In this document: in pieces, positions 1-7,804 of the stretch
Position numbering within the stretch: the first letter of the stretch is position 1
How the letters are laid out: every line of letters starts with the position of its first letter
Source: Parvibaculum indicum
Lineage (GTDB): Bacteria; Pseudomonadota; Alphaproteobacteria; Parvibaculales; Parvibaculaceae
Direction of reading: 5' to 3'
Length of the DNA: 64,000 nucleotides
Assembly: GCF_011762095.1 (NCBI RefSeq)
Contig: NZ_JAASQO010000006.1
Span: forward strand, 1 to 64,000
Position numbers and translations under genes: made by a program
Notes under the pieces: model-generated
What the model was told of the DNA's origin: nothing
The model's database searches: none
The model's input: only the letters and a program-made list of their open reading frames with translations

Positions 1-35
1 CACGCTCAGCAGCCCCAGGCAGAGGAGATGGCAGC

Positions 36-299
36 ATGATCAACCTCATCTTCACTGCGGAAAAATTTCAGATTGGGGCTGGACTGTCAGGATATATCGC
101 GGAGATGGCGTCCGCGTTCGTGTGCGCCAGCCTCAGTATCACGCCCACCGTGCGCCACGCCGATTACATCGGGTCCTGGCTCGAGGTCTTGCGCGAGGAC
201 AATCGCGCCATCTTCCGCGCCGCGAGCCTCGCCTCCAAGGCCGCCGATTACCTGCTGGCCTTCCGCGAGACGGCCGGCGCGGAGGGAGCGGCGGCATGA
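36..299 (+). pseudogene. ArdC-like antirestriction protein, C-terminal remnant
   Basis: The last ~65 of 87 residues look like the C-terminus of ArdC-type proteins (DUF1738/zincin-like metallopeptidase), which protect incoming conjugative DNA from restriction. The visible part includes AEMASAFVCASL and RHADYIGSWLEVLREDNRAI. The N-terminal ssDNA-binding domain and the HExxH zinc site are absent. The first ~20 codons do not resemble ArdC, and the frame is open to the left window edge, so this is either a recombination-made fragment starting at a good GGAG-preceded ATG or the tail of a longer fused gene cut by the window. It overlaps the next gene by ATGA, which is typical of translational coupling in these elements. 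Confidence 0.5.
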
Positions 300-499
300 G
301 CGCGCCCGCTGCCGTGCCGCTCGCCAGCGAGCCGACGCCCGAGGGCGAGCAGACCCTCGTGCCCGGCGTCCGCCCGATCAGCCAGCGCGAACGCATCGAG
401 GCGCGGATGGTCGCGCCGCTCACCCCGCGCGTCCCGCAGAAGCCGCTGAACGTCGGCCTGTTCGACGAAGACGCGCGCAACCAGCTCGACCTGTTCTGA
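296..499 (+). CDS. Small conserved ICE protein next to ardC
   Basis: 67-residue hypothetical protein. The ATG lies inside the stop of the ArdC remnant (ATGA overlap), which fixes the start and suggests coupled translation. The sequence is polar, with a conserved-looking middle (QRERIEARMVAPL) and an acidic end (DEDARNQLDLF). Small proteins with this ending are common beside ardC and DUF2958 genes in alphaproteobacterial conjugative elements. No catalytic motif or membrane segment is seen and no function can be assigned. It is co-directional with DUF2958 14 bases downstream. Confidence 0.65.
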   Translation: MSAPAAVPLASEPTPEGEQTLVPGVRPISQRERIEARMVAPLTPRVPQKPLNVGLFDEDARNQLDLF

Positions 500-513
500 C
501 CCGGAGGTCCGCC

Positions 514-936
514 ATGATCCTGATCCCCGACGACATCCGCGACCGTCTTCTCGCCAACGGTGCTACCGAGCGCGAGACCGATCACGTGCCGGTCGTGAAG
601 CTGTTCGAGCCGACCGGCGCGGCCACATGGCTGATCACCGAGATGATGCCGGACGAGCCCGACATCCTGTTCGGGCTCTGTGACCTCGGCTTCGGCTGCC
701 CCGAGCTTGGCTATGTGAGCCTCGCCGAGCTTGAGAGCGTCAAGGGACCGCTCGGTCTCGGCATCGAGCGCGACCTCCATTTCGAACCCCGCTTCCCGCT
801 CTCGGTATTTGCCGAGGCGGCGCGGATCGCGGGCCGCATCACCGAGGCCGAGCGCGCACTGGCGCAGGCCGCCGCCGCGCTCCGCACCCGCAACCCCGAA
901 ATTCCACCCGATGGGGCGGGACCGACGCGCCGATAG
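514..936 (+). CDS. DUF2958 domain protein
   Basis: 140 residues. The N-terminal ~110 match the pattern of DUF2958 proteins of plasmids and ICEs: start MILIPDDIRDRLLANG, then VKLFEPTGAATWLI, DEPDILFGLCDLG and ELGYVSLAEL. Start is the ATG 7 bases after GGAGG. The function of DUF2958 is unknown; it is a frequent accessory gene of conjugative backbones. The C-terminal ~30 residues are low-complexity and rich in Ala, Arg and Pro. It sits between the ArdC-linked small gene and parB, all on the same strand. Confidence 0.8.
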   Translation: MILIPDDIRDRLLANGATERETDHVPVVKLFEPTGAATWLITEMMPDEPDILFGLCDLGFGCPELGYVSLAELESVKGPLGLGIERDLHFEPRFPLSVFAEAARIAGRITEAERALAQAAAALRTRNPEIPPDGAGPTRR

Positions 937-1007
937 GCGGCGCACGGCCCCGCCCGTGGCTTGCGCTTCCGGTGGGGCCGCTGACCCAAGAGCCAAGGAG
1001 AGTGACC

Positions 1008-2747
1008 ATGCAACTGCAACACATCCCGATCGACAAACTGGACGTCTCCGCGTTCAACATGCGGAACGCCAAGCGCGCGCCGGACGTCTCCGACATCCTG
1101 CCGAGCGTCCGCGCGCGCGGCATCCTGCAGCCGCTGCTGGTGCGGCCCAACGGCGAGGACGAGCGCTTCGAGATCGTCGCCGGGCGGCGGCGCTACTTCG
1201 CCGCCAAGGCGGTCGCCGAGGAAGGCGGCGGGGTCGAGCCCGTGCCCTGCGCCGTGATGGAGCCGGGCGACGACGCGGGCGCGCTCGAGGCCTCGTTGAT
1301 CGAGAACGCCGCCCGGCTCGACCCCGACGAGATGAGCCAGTACGAGACCTTCGTGCGGCTCTCCAAGGAAGGGAAGTCGGTCGCGGAGATCGCCGAGACC
1401 TTCGGCATCACCGAGATCATGGTGAAGCGCCGCCTCGCCCTCGGTAACCTCTTGCCGAGGATCAGGACGGCCTACCGCAGGGGCGAGATCGACGCCGAGA
1501 CGGTGCGCCATCTCACCCTGGCCTCGACGGCACAGCAGAAGGACTGGCTCGCCCTGTTCGCCGATCCCGAGCAGTACGCGCCGCGCGGCTTCCAGTTGAA
1601 GCAGTGGCTGTTCGGCGGCCAGTCGATCCCCACCTCCGTCGCCCTGTTCCCGGTCGAGGACTATCCCGGCCAGATCGTCGCCGACCTGTTCGGCGAGGAT
1701 GCCTACTTCGCCGACGCGGACCTGTTCTGGCAGAAGCAGAACGAGGCCATCGCGGCGAAGCGGGACGAGTATCTCGAAGCCGGATGGGCCGAGGTCGTGG
1801 TGCTGGAGCCCGGCCAGTACTTCCATAGCTGGGAGCACGAGAAGACCCCGAAGAAGAAGGGCGGCAAGGTGTTCATCGCCGTCTCCCACCGGGGCGAGGT
1901 CGAACTCCACGAGGGCTGGCTCGGCCGCAAGGAGGCCCGCCGCGCGGCGCGGAAGGCCGCGTCGGCGGACGCGGACGGCGAGGCGACCGAGGTCGCACCC
2001 GCCGCGCGGCCCGAGGTCACCAAGGCGATGCAAAACTACCTCGACCTGCACCGCCAAGCCGTGGTCCGCCTCGCGCTTGTGGCCCATCCGGGCGTGGCGT
2101 TGCGGCTCATGGTGGCGCACGCCGTGGCATCCTCCGGCCACTGGCAGGTGAAGCCCGAGCCGCAGCAGGCGCGCAGCGACGCCATCGCCGAGAGCGTGGC
2201 AACCAGTTCGGCGCAGCAGGCCTTCGACGCAGAGCGGCAGGCAGTGCTGGCCTTGCTGGAACGGCCCGACTATCACCACTCCGTCACGCAGCCGGGCTAC
2301 GACGCCTATCCCACGGCCGTGGTGTTCGCGAAGCTGCTGGGGCTCTCCGACGAGGACGTGCTGCGCATCGCCGCCTGCGTCATGGCCGAGACGATTGAGG
2401 CGGGCAGCGCCGTGGTCGAGGCGGTCGGCAACCACTTGGGCGTGGACGCGGGGCAGCATTGGCAGCCCGATGACGCCTTCTTCGATATGATCCGCGACAA
2501 GGCCGTACTCAACGCCATGCTTGCCGAGGTCGCGGGCAAGCGGTGTGCCGACTCCAACATCGCGGAGAAGGCCAAGACGCAGAAGAAGATCGTCCGTGAC
2601 TGCCTCGACGGGGCGAACGGCCGTGCCAAGGTCGAGGGCTGGCTGCCCGGCTGGCTGGCCTTCCCGGTGCGGACCTGCACCGAGAACGGCACGCTCGCCA
2701 CCGTCGACGAATGGGCGCGGGTGCGGTCCCTGTTCGATGGCGCGTGA
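1008..2747 (+). CDS. parB: ParB/RepB-like partition protein of the ICE
   Basis: 579 residues. The N-terminal ParB/Srx-type nucleotide-binding domain (~1-110) carries the GRRRYFAAK motif and the ENAARLDPDEMSQYE box. A helix-turn-helix (AEIAETFGITEIMVKRRLAL) follows at ~120-145. The long C-terminal part (~200-579) is typical of the large ParB-like proteins of Tn4371-type elements. It probably binds element DNA for maintenance or regulation; no parA is in the window. Start is the ATG after AAGGAG; an in-frame ATG 36 bases upstream lacks a ribosome site. A strong hairpin terminator follows immediately. Confidence 0.85.
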   Translation: MQLQHIPIDKLDVSAFNMRNAKRAPDVSDILPSVRARGILQPLLVRPNGEDERFEIVAGRRRYFAAKAVAEEGGGVEPVPCAVMEPGDDAGALEASLIENAARLDPDEMSQYETFVRLSKEGKSVAEIAETFGITEIMVKRRLALGNLLPRIRTAYRRGEIDAETVRHLTLASTAQQKDWLALFADPEQYAPRGFQLKQWLFGGQSIPTSVALFPVEDYPGQIVADLFGEDAYFADADLFWQKQNEAIAAKRDEYLEAGWAEVVVLEPGQYFHSWEHEKTPKKKGGKVFIAVSHRGEVELHEGWLGRKEARRAARKAASADADGEATEVAPAARPEVTKAMQNYLDLHRQAVVRLALVAHPGVALRLMVAHAVASSGHWQVKPEPQQARSDAIAESVATSSAQQAFDAERQAVLALLERPDYHHSVTQPGYDAYPTAVVFAKLLGLSDEDVLRIAACVMAETIEAGSAVVEAVGNHLGVDAGQHWQPDDAFFDMIRDKAVLNAMLAEVAGKRCADSNIAEKAKTQKKIVRDCLDGANGRAKVEGWLPGWLAFPVRTCTENGTLATVDEWARVRSLFDGA

Positions 2748-2753
2748 TCCGTC

Positions 2754-2787
2754 GCGGGCGGCGGCCTGACGGCCGCCGCCCGCTTTT
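2754..2787 (+). terminator. Rho-independent terminator after parB
   Basis: Perfect 13-bp stem (GCGGGCGGCGGCC and its complement) with a TGAC loop followed by TTTT, 7 bases after the parB stop codon. Confidence 0.85.
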
Positions 2788-2874
2788 CGGCCGACTCGTG
2801 GTTGGCTGGCCGAGAGCGCAAGTTGTTGGCACCGGTTGATTCGCGTCTGGTGACGGCCGATCCTCCGGCGCGAA

Positions 2875-3118
2875 ATGGTGAGCGAAGGCGACGACTCCGA
2901 TCATGCGATCACGGACATCCGGCCGGGTGTCGCGGCGATGACTTATGATCCTGACGGGCGGACGCTTCTTCACCGGCGGCGTCCAGCGCCGGTCGGACGA
3001 GGCCACCGAGTGGGGCTGGTTCGCGCCCGACGCACTGCCGGAGCCGCTGTTGCCTTATGCGCGAGTCTGGCTTGTCGATGCTGCGTCCGACACCGGTTCC
3101 GGCCCCGTGATCCGCTGA
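2875..3118 (+). pseudogene. NUDIX hydrolase, internally deleted and frameshifted
   Basis: Two frames carry the two ends of one NUDIX protein. The frame from 2875 gives DIRPGVAAMTYDPDGRTLLHRR, the first strands of a NUDIX fold. The +1 frame from about 2985 gives EATEWGWFAPDALPEPLLPY, its usual C-terminal strand. The middle, including the Nudix box (GX5EX7REUXEEXGU), is missing. This looks like a deletion plus frame change, not a working gene. Nothing else is convincing between the parB terminator and the metal exporter. Confidence 0.6.
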
Positions 3119-3187
3119 TGGTTTTTGCCGACGCAATCGGACGTTGGCAAAGCCACGATGCGCCGCCTGCCGATCGTCGGCACGCCC

Positions 3188-4162
3188 TCAGGCCGCGACG
3201 GTTTCCTGGCACCGATGGACCTCGATGGTCAAATGCACGATGCCGAGTTCGTTGGGCAGCAGCGCCCGGTAGTGCTCCGGCTCCCGTGGCTCATGCGTGA
3301 CGATGCTGAGCGCGGCGGCATAGATTCCCGGTCCGACCGACCAGATATGCAGGTCGGCGAGTCGGTTGTCGGCGTCGCCCTCGATGGCCTGGCGCACGTT
3401 TCGGCGAACAGGCTCTTCGGCTCGGTGGTCGAGCAGCACGCCGCTGGTATCGCGCAGCAGATGCCAGGCCCACCGTGCGACGAGCACGGCGCCGACCAGT
3501 CCCATGAAGGGATCGAGCCAGACGGCGCCGAAGTATTTCCCAGCCAGCAGGGCGACGATGGCCAGGACGGACGTCAGGGCGTCCGCGAGCACATGAAGAT
3601 AGGCCGAGCGCAGGTTGTGGTCGTGCCGGTGATGATGGTGATGCGTGTGCTGATGCTTATGTCCATGGTGATGGTGGCTGTTATCGGCACGGGGAGCGCC
3701 TGACTCGCGGCCCGTCAGCAGCATGGCGCTGACGCCATTAACGAGGAGCCCGATCACCGCCACGGCCAGTGCCCAATCGAAAACTATCGGGACCGGATTC
3801 AGGAACCGCGCGCCGCTCTCCCAGGCCATGATCACTGCGAAGCCGGCAAGGATGATGGCGCTCGTATACGCCCCGAGCGCGTTGACCTTGCCGGTGCCGA
3901 AGGTGAATCGGGCGTCGCCGGCGTGCCGCCGCGCGTACCCATAGGTGAAGACGCTCAGCCCGAGCGCCACCGCGTGGGAGCCCATGTGCATGCCGTCGGC
4001 GAGCAGTGCCATCGAGCCGAAGGCCCACCCCGCGACGATCTCGGCAACCATCGTCACGATGGTCAGGACTGTGACGATCAGTGTGGGACGCTCGCCTTTG
4101 CGCCGCCGATCCTGTCCAAAGGTGTGATCGTGCGTCCAGGGCTCGACCGTGTCGGTATGCAT
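3188..4162 (-). CDS. dmeF: Cation diffusion facilitator, DmeF-like Co/Ni exporter
   Basis: 324 residues. It is an inner-membrane CDF transporter that would export divalent metals by proton antiport. Six membrane segments are expected, with HxxxD-type metal sites in TM2 (LLADGMHMGSHAV) and TM5 (LHVLADALTSV). The cytosolic loop between TM4 and TM5 is extremely histidine-rich (14 His in 21 residues), as in DmeF-type Co/Ni efflux proteins. The start chosen is the ATG preceded by GGAG; an upstream start would add ten residues lacking such a site. It is the only minus-strand gene in this part of the element, and no CsoR/FrmR-type repressor is adjacent. It is probably cargo. Metal specificity is inferred. 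Confidence 0.85.
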   Translation of the reverse strand: MHTDTVEPWTHDHTFGQDRRRKGERPTLIVTVLTIVTMVAEIVAGWAFGSMALLADGMHMGSHAVALGLSVFTYGYARRHAGDARFTFGTGKVNALGAYTSAIILAGFAVIMAWESGARFLNPVPIVFDWALAVAVIGLLVNGVSAMLLTGRESGAPRADNSHHHHGHKHQHTHHHHHRHDHNLRSAYLHVLADALTSVLAIVALLAGKYFGAVWLDPFMGLVGAVLVARWAWHLLRDTSGVLLDHRAEEPVRRNVRQAIEGDADNRLADLHIWSVGPGIYAAALSIVTHEPREPEHYRALLPNELGIVHLTIEVHRCQETVAA

Positions 4163-4895
4163 TCCACTTCTCCACGGGCACGGGCCAAACACGGATACTC
4201 AAGCCGCTCCCGAAAAACTTTCGGCATGGTTCTGTTGAACCAGACGGTCACCCGGGGATCAAGCTCCCGGTGACCAACGGCCCGTCGCGCTGACGCCCGG
4301 GGGATCGCCGTGCGATAGCTGACAAACCGCGTTGGCGGCGCCGGCAAGACGGGTCTTGCACCCGGCTCGGCGCACCGAAGCTCGTTGGCTGGGCGTTTCC
4401 CGGTCCCCGTTCTGGCGGCGGGTGACGGGAGATTGCCTTCGGTCCGCCCCACCCGCTTGCCTCCGGGGCGGCTGCCCGGGCAGCCCGAATGCCGGGCCGG
4501 GTGGCGTGTTGCCTGCGTTCCTGTGCGGCTTGTATGAGCGGACGCGAGGGTTGTGCGTGGTCGAAGCGGCGCCCACGTTCGCCGTCCACGCTTGATCAAA
4601 CCGGCTGCCTCGGGTCGTGATCCTCCGTCGTTGCAACCGCCCATGCGCCTGCTCCGGCTGGTGGACCTATGGCGGTCCCCGTCGCGGCGAAACCGGCTGC
4701 GGCGACTATTTTCCCCGCCCGCCTACGCGGTGCTCCGGCGGGCTTCCTCGCGGCCGCTGCGCTCCAAAATAGCCGCCTCCACCGGTCCTCCGCTGGCGCT
4801 CCGGCCCTCCGGGTGCGCCGGTCCGGCGCCCGCCATGGACGGTCCGCCGTGAGCAGGGCGATGGGCGCCCTGCACGATCAAAGGAGGATCAGAAC
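4163..4895. other. 733-base hairpin-rich non-coding leader before DUF736
   Basis: No credible gene: the long frames here are arginine-, proline- and alanine-rich on every strand. It should contain the promoter of the divergent metal exporter on the left. On the right it holds nested inverted repeats just upstream of DUF736: outer arms GGCGACTATTTT (4701-4712) and AAAATAGCCGCC (4766-4777), inner stem GCCCGCC/GGCGGGC (4717-4723 with 4737-4743). Confidence 0.55.
4701..4777. repeat. Nested inverted repeat upstream of DUF736
   Basis: 12-bp arms with one mismatch enclose a 53-base interval that itself folds into a 7-bp GC stem. It could form a cruciform or a single-strand structure during conjugative transfer. 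Function is unknown; a leader or single-strand promoter role is only inference. Confidence 0.5.
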
Positions 4896-5228
4896 ATGGC
4901 AGCCATCGGATACGTCAACCGCCAGGCGGACGGCTCCTACAAGGGCTTCATCAACACCCTCAGCATCCGCCGCAGCGTCGTGCTCCTGCCGAACCGCGAC
5001 AAGGACGCCGACAACCAGCCGGACTTCCGGGTCTTCACCGACGACCGCGAGCGGGTCGAGCTCGGCGCCGCCTGGAAGCGGGTGGGCCAGAACTCGGGCA
5101 ACAGCTATGTCTCGCTGAGCCTGGCCGCCCCGGAGTTCGGGCCGCGCAAGCTCTACGCCAACCTCGGCCGCGCCGCCGGGCAGGACGATCCCGACACCTT
5201 CGCGATCATCTGGAACCCGGTCGACTAA
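4896..5228 (+). CDS. DUF736 protein (first copy)
   Basis: 110 residues of the DUF736 family, small cytosolic proteins of unknown function found on alphaproteobacterial plasmids and ICEs. The visible pattern is IGYVNRQADGSYKG, then PDFRVFTDD and ELGAAWKR, ending with IIWNPVD. Start is the ATG after AAAGGAGG. It is followed by a perfect GC hairpin. A second, divergent DUF736 copy lies at the end of the trb operon. Confidence 0.85.
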   Translation: MAAIGYVNRQADGSYKGFINTLSIRRSVVLLPNRDKDADNQPDFRVFTDDRERVELGAAWKRVGQNSGNSYVSLSLAAPEFGPRKLYANLGRAAGQDDPDTFAIIWNPVD

Positions 5229-5241
5229 CGGCCGCCGCCTT

Positions 5242-5272
5242 GGCCCCGCGCCCTGCCGGGCGCGGGGCCTTT
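5242..5272 (+). terminator. Hairpin terminator after DUF736
   Basis: Perfect 12-bp stem GGCCCCGCGCCC with a TGCC loop, followed only by a short TTTC, so termination may be partial. Confidence 0.6.
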
Positions 5273-5407
5273 CGCCTGTCCCGGAAAGGGAGGCGAATTC
5301 CCCGACGGCCATTTTCGCCCGTCCCGGACCGCCTCCTCGCGCGCCCATCCTCGCCGTCATCGGCGCGACCCCGCCGGTCGCGCGCTTCAAGCGACGAGGT
5401 GACGACA

Positions 5408-5638
5408 ATGAGCGATGACGAACACGAACGCGCCGCCCGCGCGAAGAAGGGCAGCCCCTTCCTCAACACCGCCCAAGCCGCCCACTATGTTGGCCTGTCG
5501 GGCCGGACGCTCGAGAAGATGCGCGTGACCGGCAGCGGGCCGAAGTACCGTAAACACGGGCGCTACGTCCGCTACCACATCGACGACCTCGACGCGTGGT
5601 CCGACTCCCGGTCCAAGGGATCGACCTCCGATGCGTGA
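5408..5638 (+). CDS. AlpA/MerR-type helix-turn-helix regulator
   Basis: 76 residues. The core is a winged-helix excisionase-like DNA-binding domain (FLNTAQAAHYVGLSGRTLEKMRVTG followed by KHGRYVRYHIDDLDAW). Such proteins act as transcription activators or recombination directionality factors of integrated elements. Start is the ATG after GAGGTGACGAC. The stop overlaps the start of traF, so it heads the traF-transglycosylase operon and likely regulates transfer genes or excision; that role is inferred. Confidence 0.8.
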   Translation: MSDDEHERAARAKKGSPFLNTAQAAHYVGLSGRTLEKMRVTGSGPKYRKHGRYVRYHIDDLDAWSDSRSKGSTSDA

Positions 5639-6194
5639 GGACCGGCTCCTGCTGTCCGGCGCTCTGCGGCCGACGCGGCGCCGGCGCGGGCGTCGCCGCC
5701 CGCGCGTCCCGCTCGCCCTCGCGGGCCTCGGGCTCGCCGCCCTCGGCTTCGCAACACTCGCCGCGCCGGCGCCGCGCCTGGTCTGGAATGCCAGCGCCAG
5801 CGCGCCCGTGGGGCTCTACTGGGTCAGCCGCACGGTTCCGGCACGCGACGATCTGGTGCTCGCCACCTTGCCGCCCGACGCCCGCAGGCTTGCGGCCGAC
5901 CGTGGCTATCTGCCGGTCGGGACACCCCTGGTGAAGCGTCTCGTGGCGGTTGCGGACGACGTCGTCTGCGCCGTCGGCGATGCCGTCTTCGTCAACGGCA
6001 CGTATGTCGCCACGCGTCGCAATCGCGACTCCTTCGGCCGTGCGCTGCCGCGCTGGACCGGCTGTCGCACGCTCGCCGCCGACGAACTGTTCCTGCTGAT
6101 GGCCGGTGTCTCCGGCTCGTTCGACGGCCGGTACTTCGGGCCGGTACGGCGCGCCAGGGTCATCGGGAGGCTCGTGCCGCTATGGACCGGGTGA
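5631..6194 (+). CDS. traF: TraF-type conjugal pilin signal peptidase (S26)
   Basis: 187 residues. An arginine-rich N-terminus precedes a membrane anchor at ~27-45. The S26 catalytic serine is S57 in SASAPVGLYW, and the catalytic lysine is K102 in PLVKRLVA. In RP4, TraF processes and cyclises the TrbC pilin, and a trbC gene is present downstream. The gene overlaps the AlpA gene at its start and the transglycosylase at its end, so the three are co-transcribed. Confidence 0.9.
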   Translation: MREDRLLLSGALRPTRRRRGRRRPRVPLALAGLGLAALGFATLAAPAPRLVWNASASAPVGLYWVSRTVPARDDLVLATLPPDARRLAADRGYLPVGTPLVKRLVAVADDVVCAVGDAVFVNGTYVATRRNRDSFGRALPRWTGCRTLAADELFLLMAGVSGSFDGRYFGPVRRARVIGRLVPLWTG

Positions 6195-6832
6195 CCGTCC
6201 TGGCGCTGGGCGCGGTTGCCCTTGCGACTTTTGCCTGCTCGTCCTCCGTCGTCGCTGAACCGGCCCCCGTCGAGCAGCGGCTCGACCGCTGGGAGCCGTT
6301 CATCGCCGAGGCCTCCGCCCGGTTCGCCGTCCCGAAGACTTGGATACGCGCGGTTATCGCGGCCGAGAGCGCGGGGCGAATTATGCTCGACGGCCGTCCG
6401 ATCACTTCGTCCGCCGGCGCCATGGGGCTCATGCAGGTGATGCCGGGGACCTATGAAGAGATGCGTCGGCGACATGGTCTTGGTGGCGATCCGCACGACC
6501 CACGCGACAACATCTTGGCCGGGACCGCCTATCTCTGCACCCTTTACGAGCGCTTCGGGTTCCCCGGCCTCTTCGCCGCCTACAATGCCGGGCCCGGTCG
6601 CTACCAAGAGCATCTGACCGACGGGCGACCGCTGCCGCGCGAGACCCGTGCCTACCTCGCGCGGCTCGATCCGTCGCGTCTGGCAACAGAGGCCGCAGGG
6701 GCCGCGGAAACGGATCGGCGTCTCTTCTTCCCTCTGCGCGCGACGGTGACGGACGGTCGCGAGTCGTCGTCGACGGTGGCCACGGACAGCCTGTTCGTGC
6801 CCTTGCGTACCGTGCCGGGCGAGGACCGATGA
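6182..6832 (+). CDS. Conjugation-associated lytic transglycosylase
   Basis: 216 residues with an N-terminal signal sequence (cleavage expected near residue 25) and an SLT domain. The catalytic Glu is E62 in VIAAESAG, with the usual GAMGLMQVMPGTY and FAAYNAGPGRY motifs. It opens peptidoglycan for the type IV secretion channel (VirB1/TrbN role). The gene overlaps traF by 13 bases. The C-terminal ~50 residues after the SLT domain are unassigned. Confidence 0.9.
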   Translation: MDRVTVLALGAVALATFACSSSVVAEPAPVEQRLDRWEPFIAEASARFAVPKTWIRAVIAAESAGRIMLDGRPITSSAGAMGLMQVMPGTYEEMRRRHGLGGDPHDPRDNILAGTAYLCTLYERFGFPGLFAAYNAGPGRYQEHLTDGRPLPRETRAYLARLDPSRLATEAAGAAETDRRLFFPLRATVTDGRESSSTVATDSLFVPLRTVPGEDR

Positions 6833-6916
6833 ACCGCGACGGCGCGGCCGGTGCCCTGTCGGAGAGAGAGGACCTCGTCTCGGTTGTCCCAGCGTACCAG
6901 CCAGGACGAAGCGCCC

Positions 6917-7020
6917 GTCAAGGATGCGCGGTCCCCCCAAAATGCTCCACTGCGCTGGCGCTCCGCTCCGCATTTCGGCTCCCCCGCGCCCCGCTTCGCG
7001 GCGCCTCCGGCGTCCTTGAC
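6917..7020. repeat. Nested hairpin leader before a 120-residue gene
   Basis: Outer arms GTCAAGGATGC (6917-6927) and GCGTCCTTGAC (7010-7020, one mismatch) enclose an inner stem AAATGC/GCATTT (6940-6945 with 6970-6975) and a GC stem around 6985-7005. The layout recalls the leader before the first DUF736 gene. It is non-coding in character although frames are open. Confidence 0.5.
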
Positions 7021-7086
7021 AGCCGCTTCGCCGGCCGATGGCGGGAGCTGTCCTCGATGAGGAGGACAGCAACCACGGAGGTTCCG

Positions 7087-7449
7087 ATGACCACACTTCA
7101 CACGCATCCGCACGCCGCGTTCGACCGCTTCCCGCAGCTCCGCCGCGACCTGATCGCCGAGTTCGGAACGGACGGAATCGACGCCGCTATCGAGCTATTT
7201 ATCGCCGCCGAGCGCGCCGATTTCCACTGGGACGGACGCATCGCGGAGATGAATCTCGGCGCCTGGGAGAGCCTCGACGACGAGAACGAGATGTTCGAGC
7301 GGGTGACGATTCTCGGCTACTTCCGCGCCCGCTACTACGTCGCGACGTGTCTCGTCGATGGCGACCGAGACGTCCATTGGATGCTCGGTCTGCGCCATTT
7401 CGAGTGCTTTGAGAGCGCCGAACAGGCGTTCCTGGCGAGTGGCGGATGA
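7087..7449 (+). CDS. Hypothetical protein conserved in style with ICE backbone
   Basis: 120 residues, acidic and soluble, rich in aromatic residues (FHWDGRIAEMNLGAWESL, YFRARYYVAT). No signal peptide, membrane segment or known catalytic motif is seen. Start is the ATG after GGAGGTTCCG; the frame is open upstream to the transglycosylase stop, but that stretch has the composition of the hairpin leader. It lies between the transglycosylase and the candidate oriT, so a role in transfer or early establishment is possible but not shown. Confidence 0.65.
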   Translation: MTTLHTHPHAAFDRFPQLRRDLIAEFGTDGIDAAIELFIAAERADFHWDGRIAEMNLGAWESLDDENEMFERVTILGYFRARYYVATCLVDGDRDVHWMLGLRHFECFESAEQAFLASGG

Positions 7450-7804
7450 TGCCACCGGCCACCCTGGGAGCGATACCGTCAGGTGCCGCTCCCGACTTCC
7501 TTGTGTGGTGATCCTGGCCGGCGCGCGACCGGTCGCCCGAGTCAAGGTCCGGTCAGAGATCGCAGGTGATCGTAGGAGGGACGGCAGGTGGCTCAGAAGC
7601 CCGGTAGGGCAAGATAAAAGGATGGCGCCATGAGACGCCTATGTCGTTGGCTGCACATCGTTTTCCCTGGCGCCATGCCCGTCCAGGATGGCGCCAGTGC
7701 GGGAGTAAGTCCTTGGTCTGCCGCGATCTTCATGGCGCCGGCTTGCGGCTTCGGCTGGCCGTCGTCTACTCGTGGATCACGATGCAACATGACCGGCGGC
7801 GATC
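7450..7804. other. oriT: Candidate origin of transfer (oriT)
   Basis: 355 non-coding bases directly upstream of the relaxase gene. They contain a 7-bp inverted repeat (GGGAGCG 7466-7472, CGCTCCC 7487-7493) followed 17 bases later by ATCCTGG (7511-7517). That resembles the ATCCTG|C nick core of IncP oriT and T-DNA borders. Further on are four copies of the palindrome TGGCGCCA or a one-base variant at about 7623, 7668, 7689 and 7733 (spacing 45, 21, 44). No experiment or alignment supports the exact nick. Confidence 0.45.

Noticed and set aside
711-2459. Long open frame on the minus strand opposite parB (and similar ones opposite trbE, modABC and the ATPases)
   Set aside because: High-GC shadow frames: composition is His/Arg/Leu-rich with no family pattern, and the plus-strand gene has clear motifs.
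4078-4852. Several overlapping frames in the leader before DUF736
   Set aside because: Arg/Pro/Ala-rich in all frames, no ribosome sites; better explained as structured non-coding DNA.
6829-7086. N-terminal extension of the 120-residue protein up to the transglycosylase stop
   Set aside because: The stretch is the hairpin leader; a good ribosome site precedes the inner ATG.
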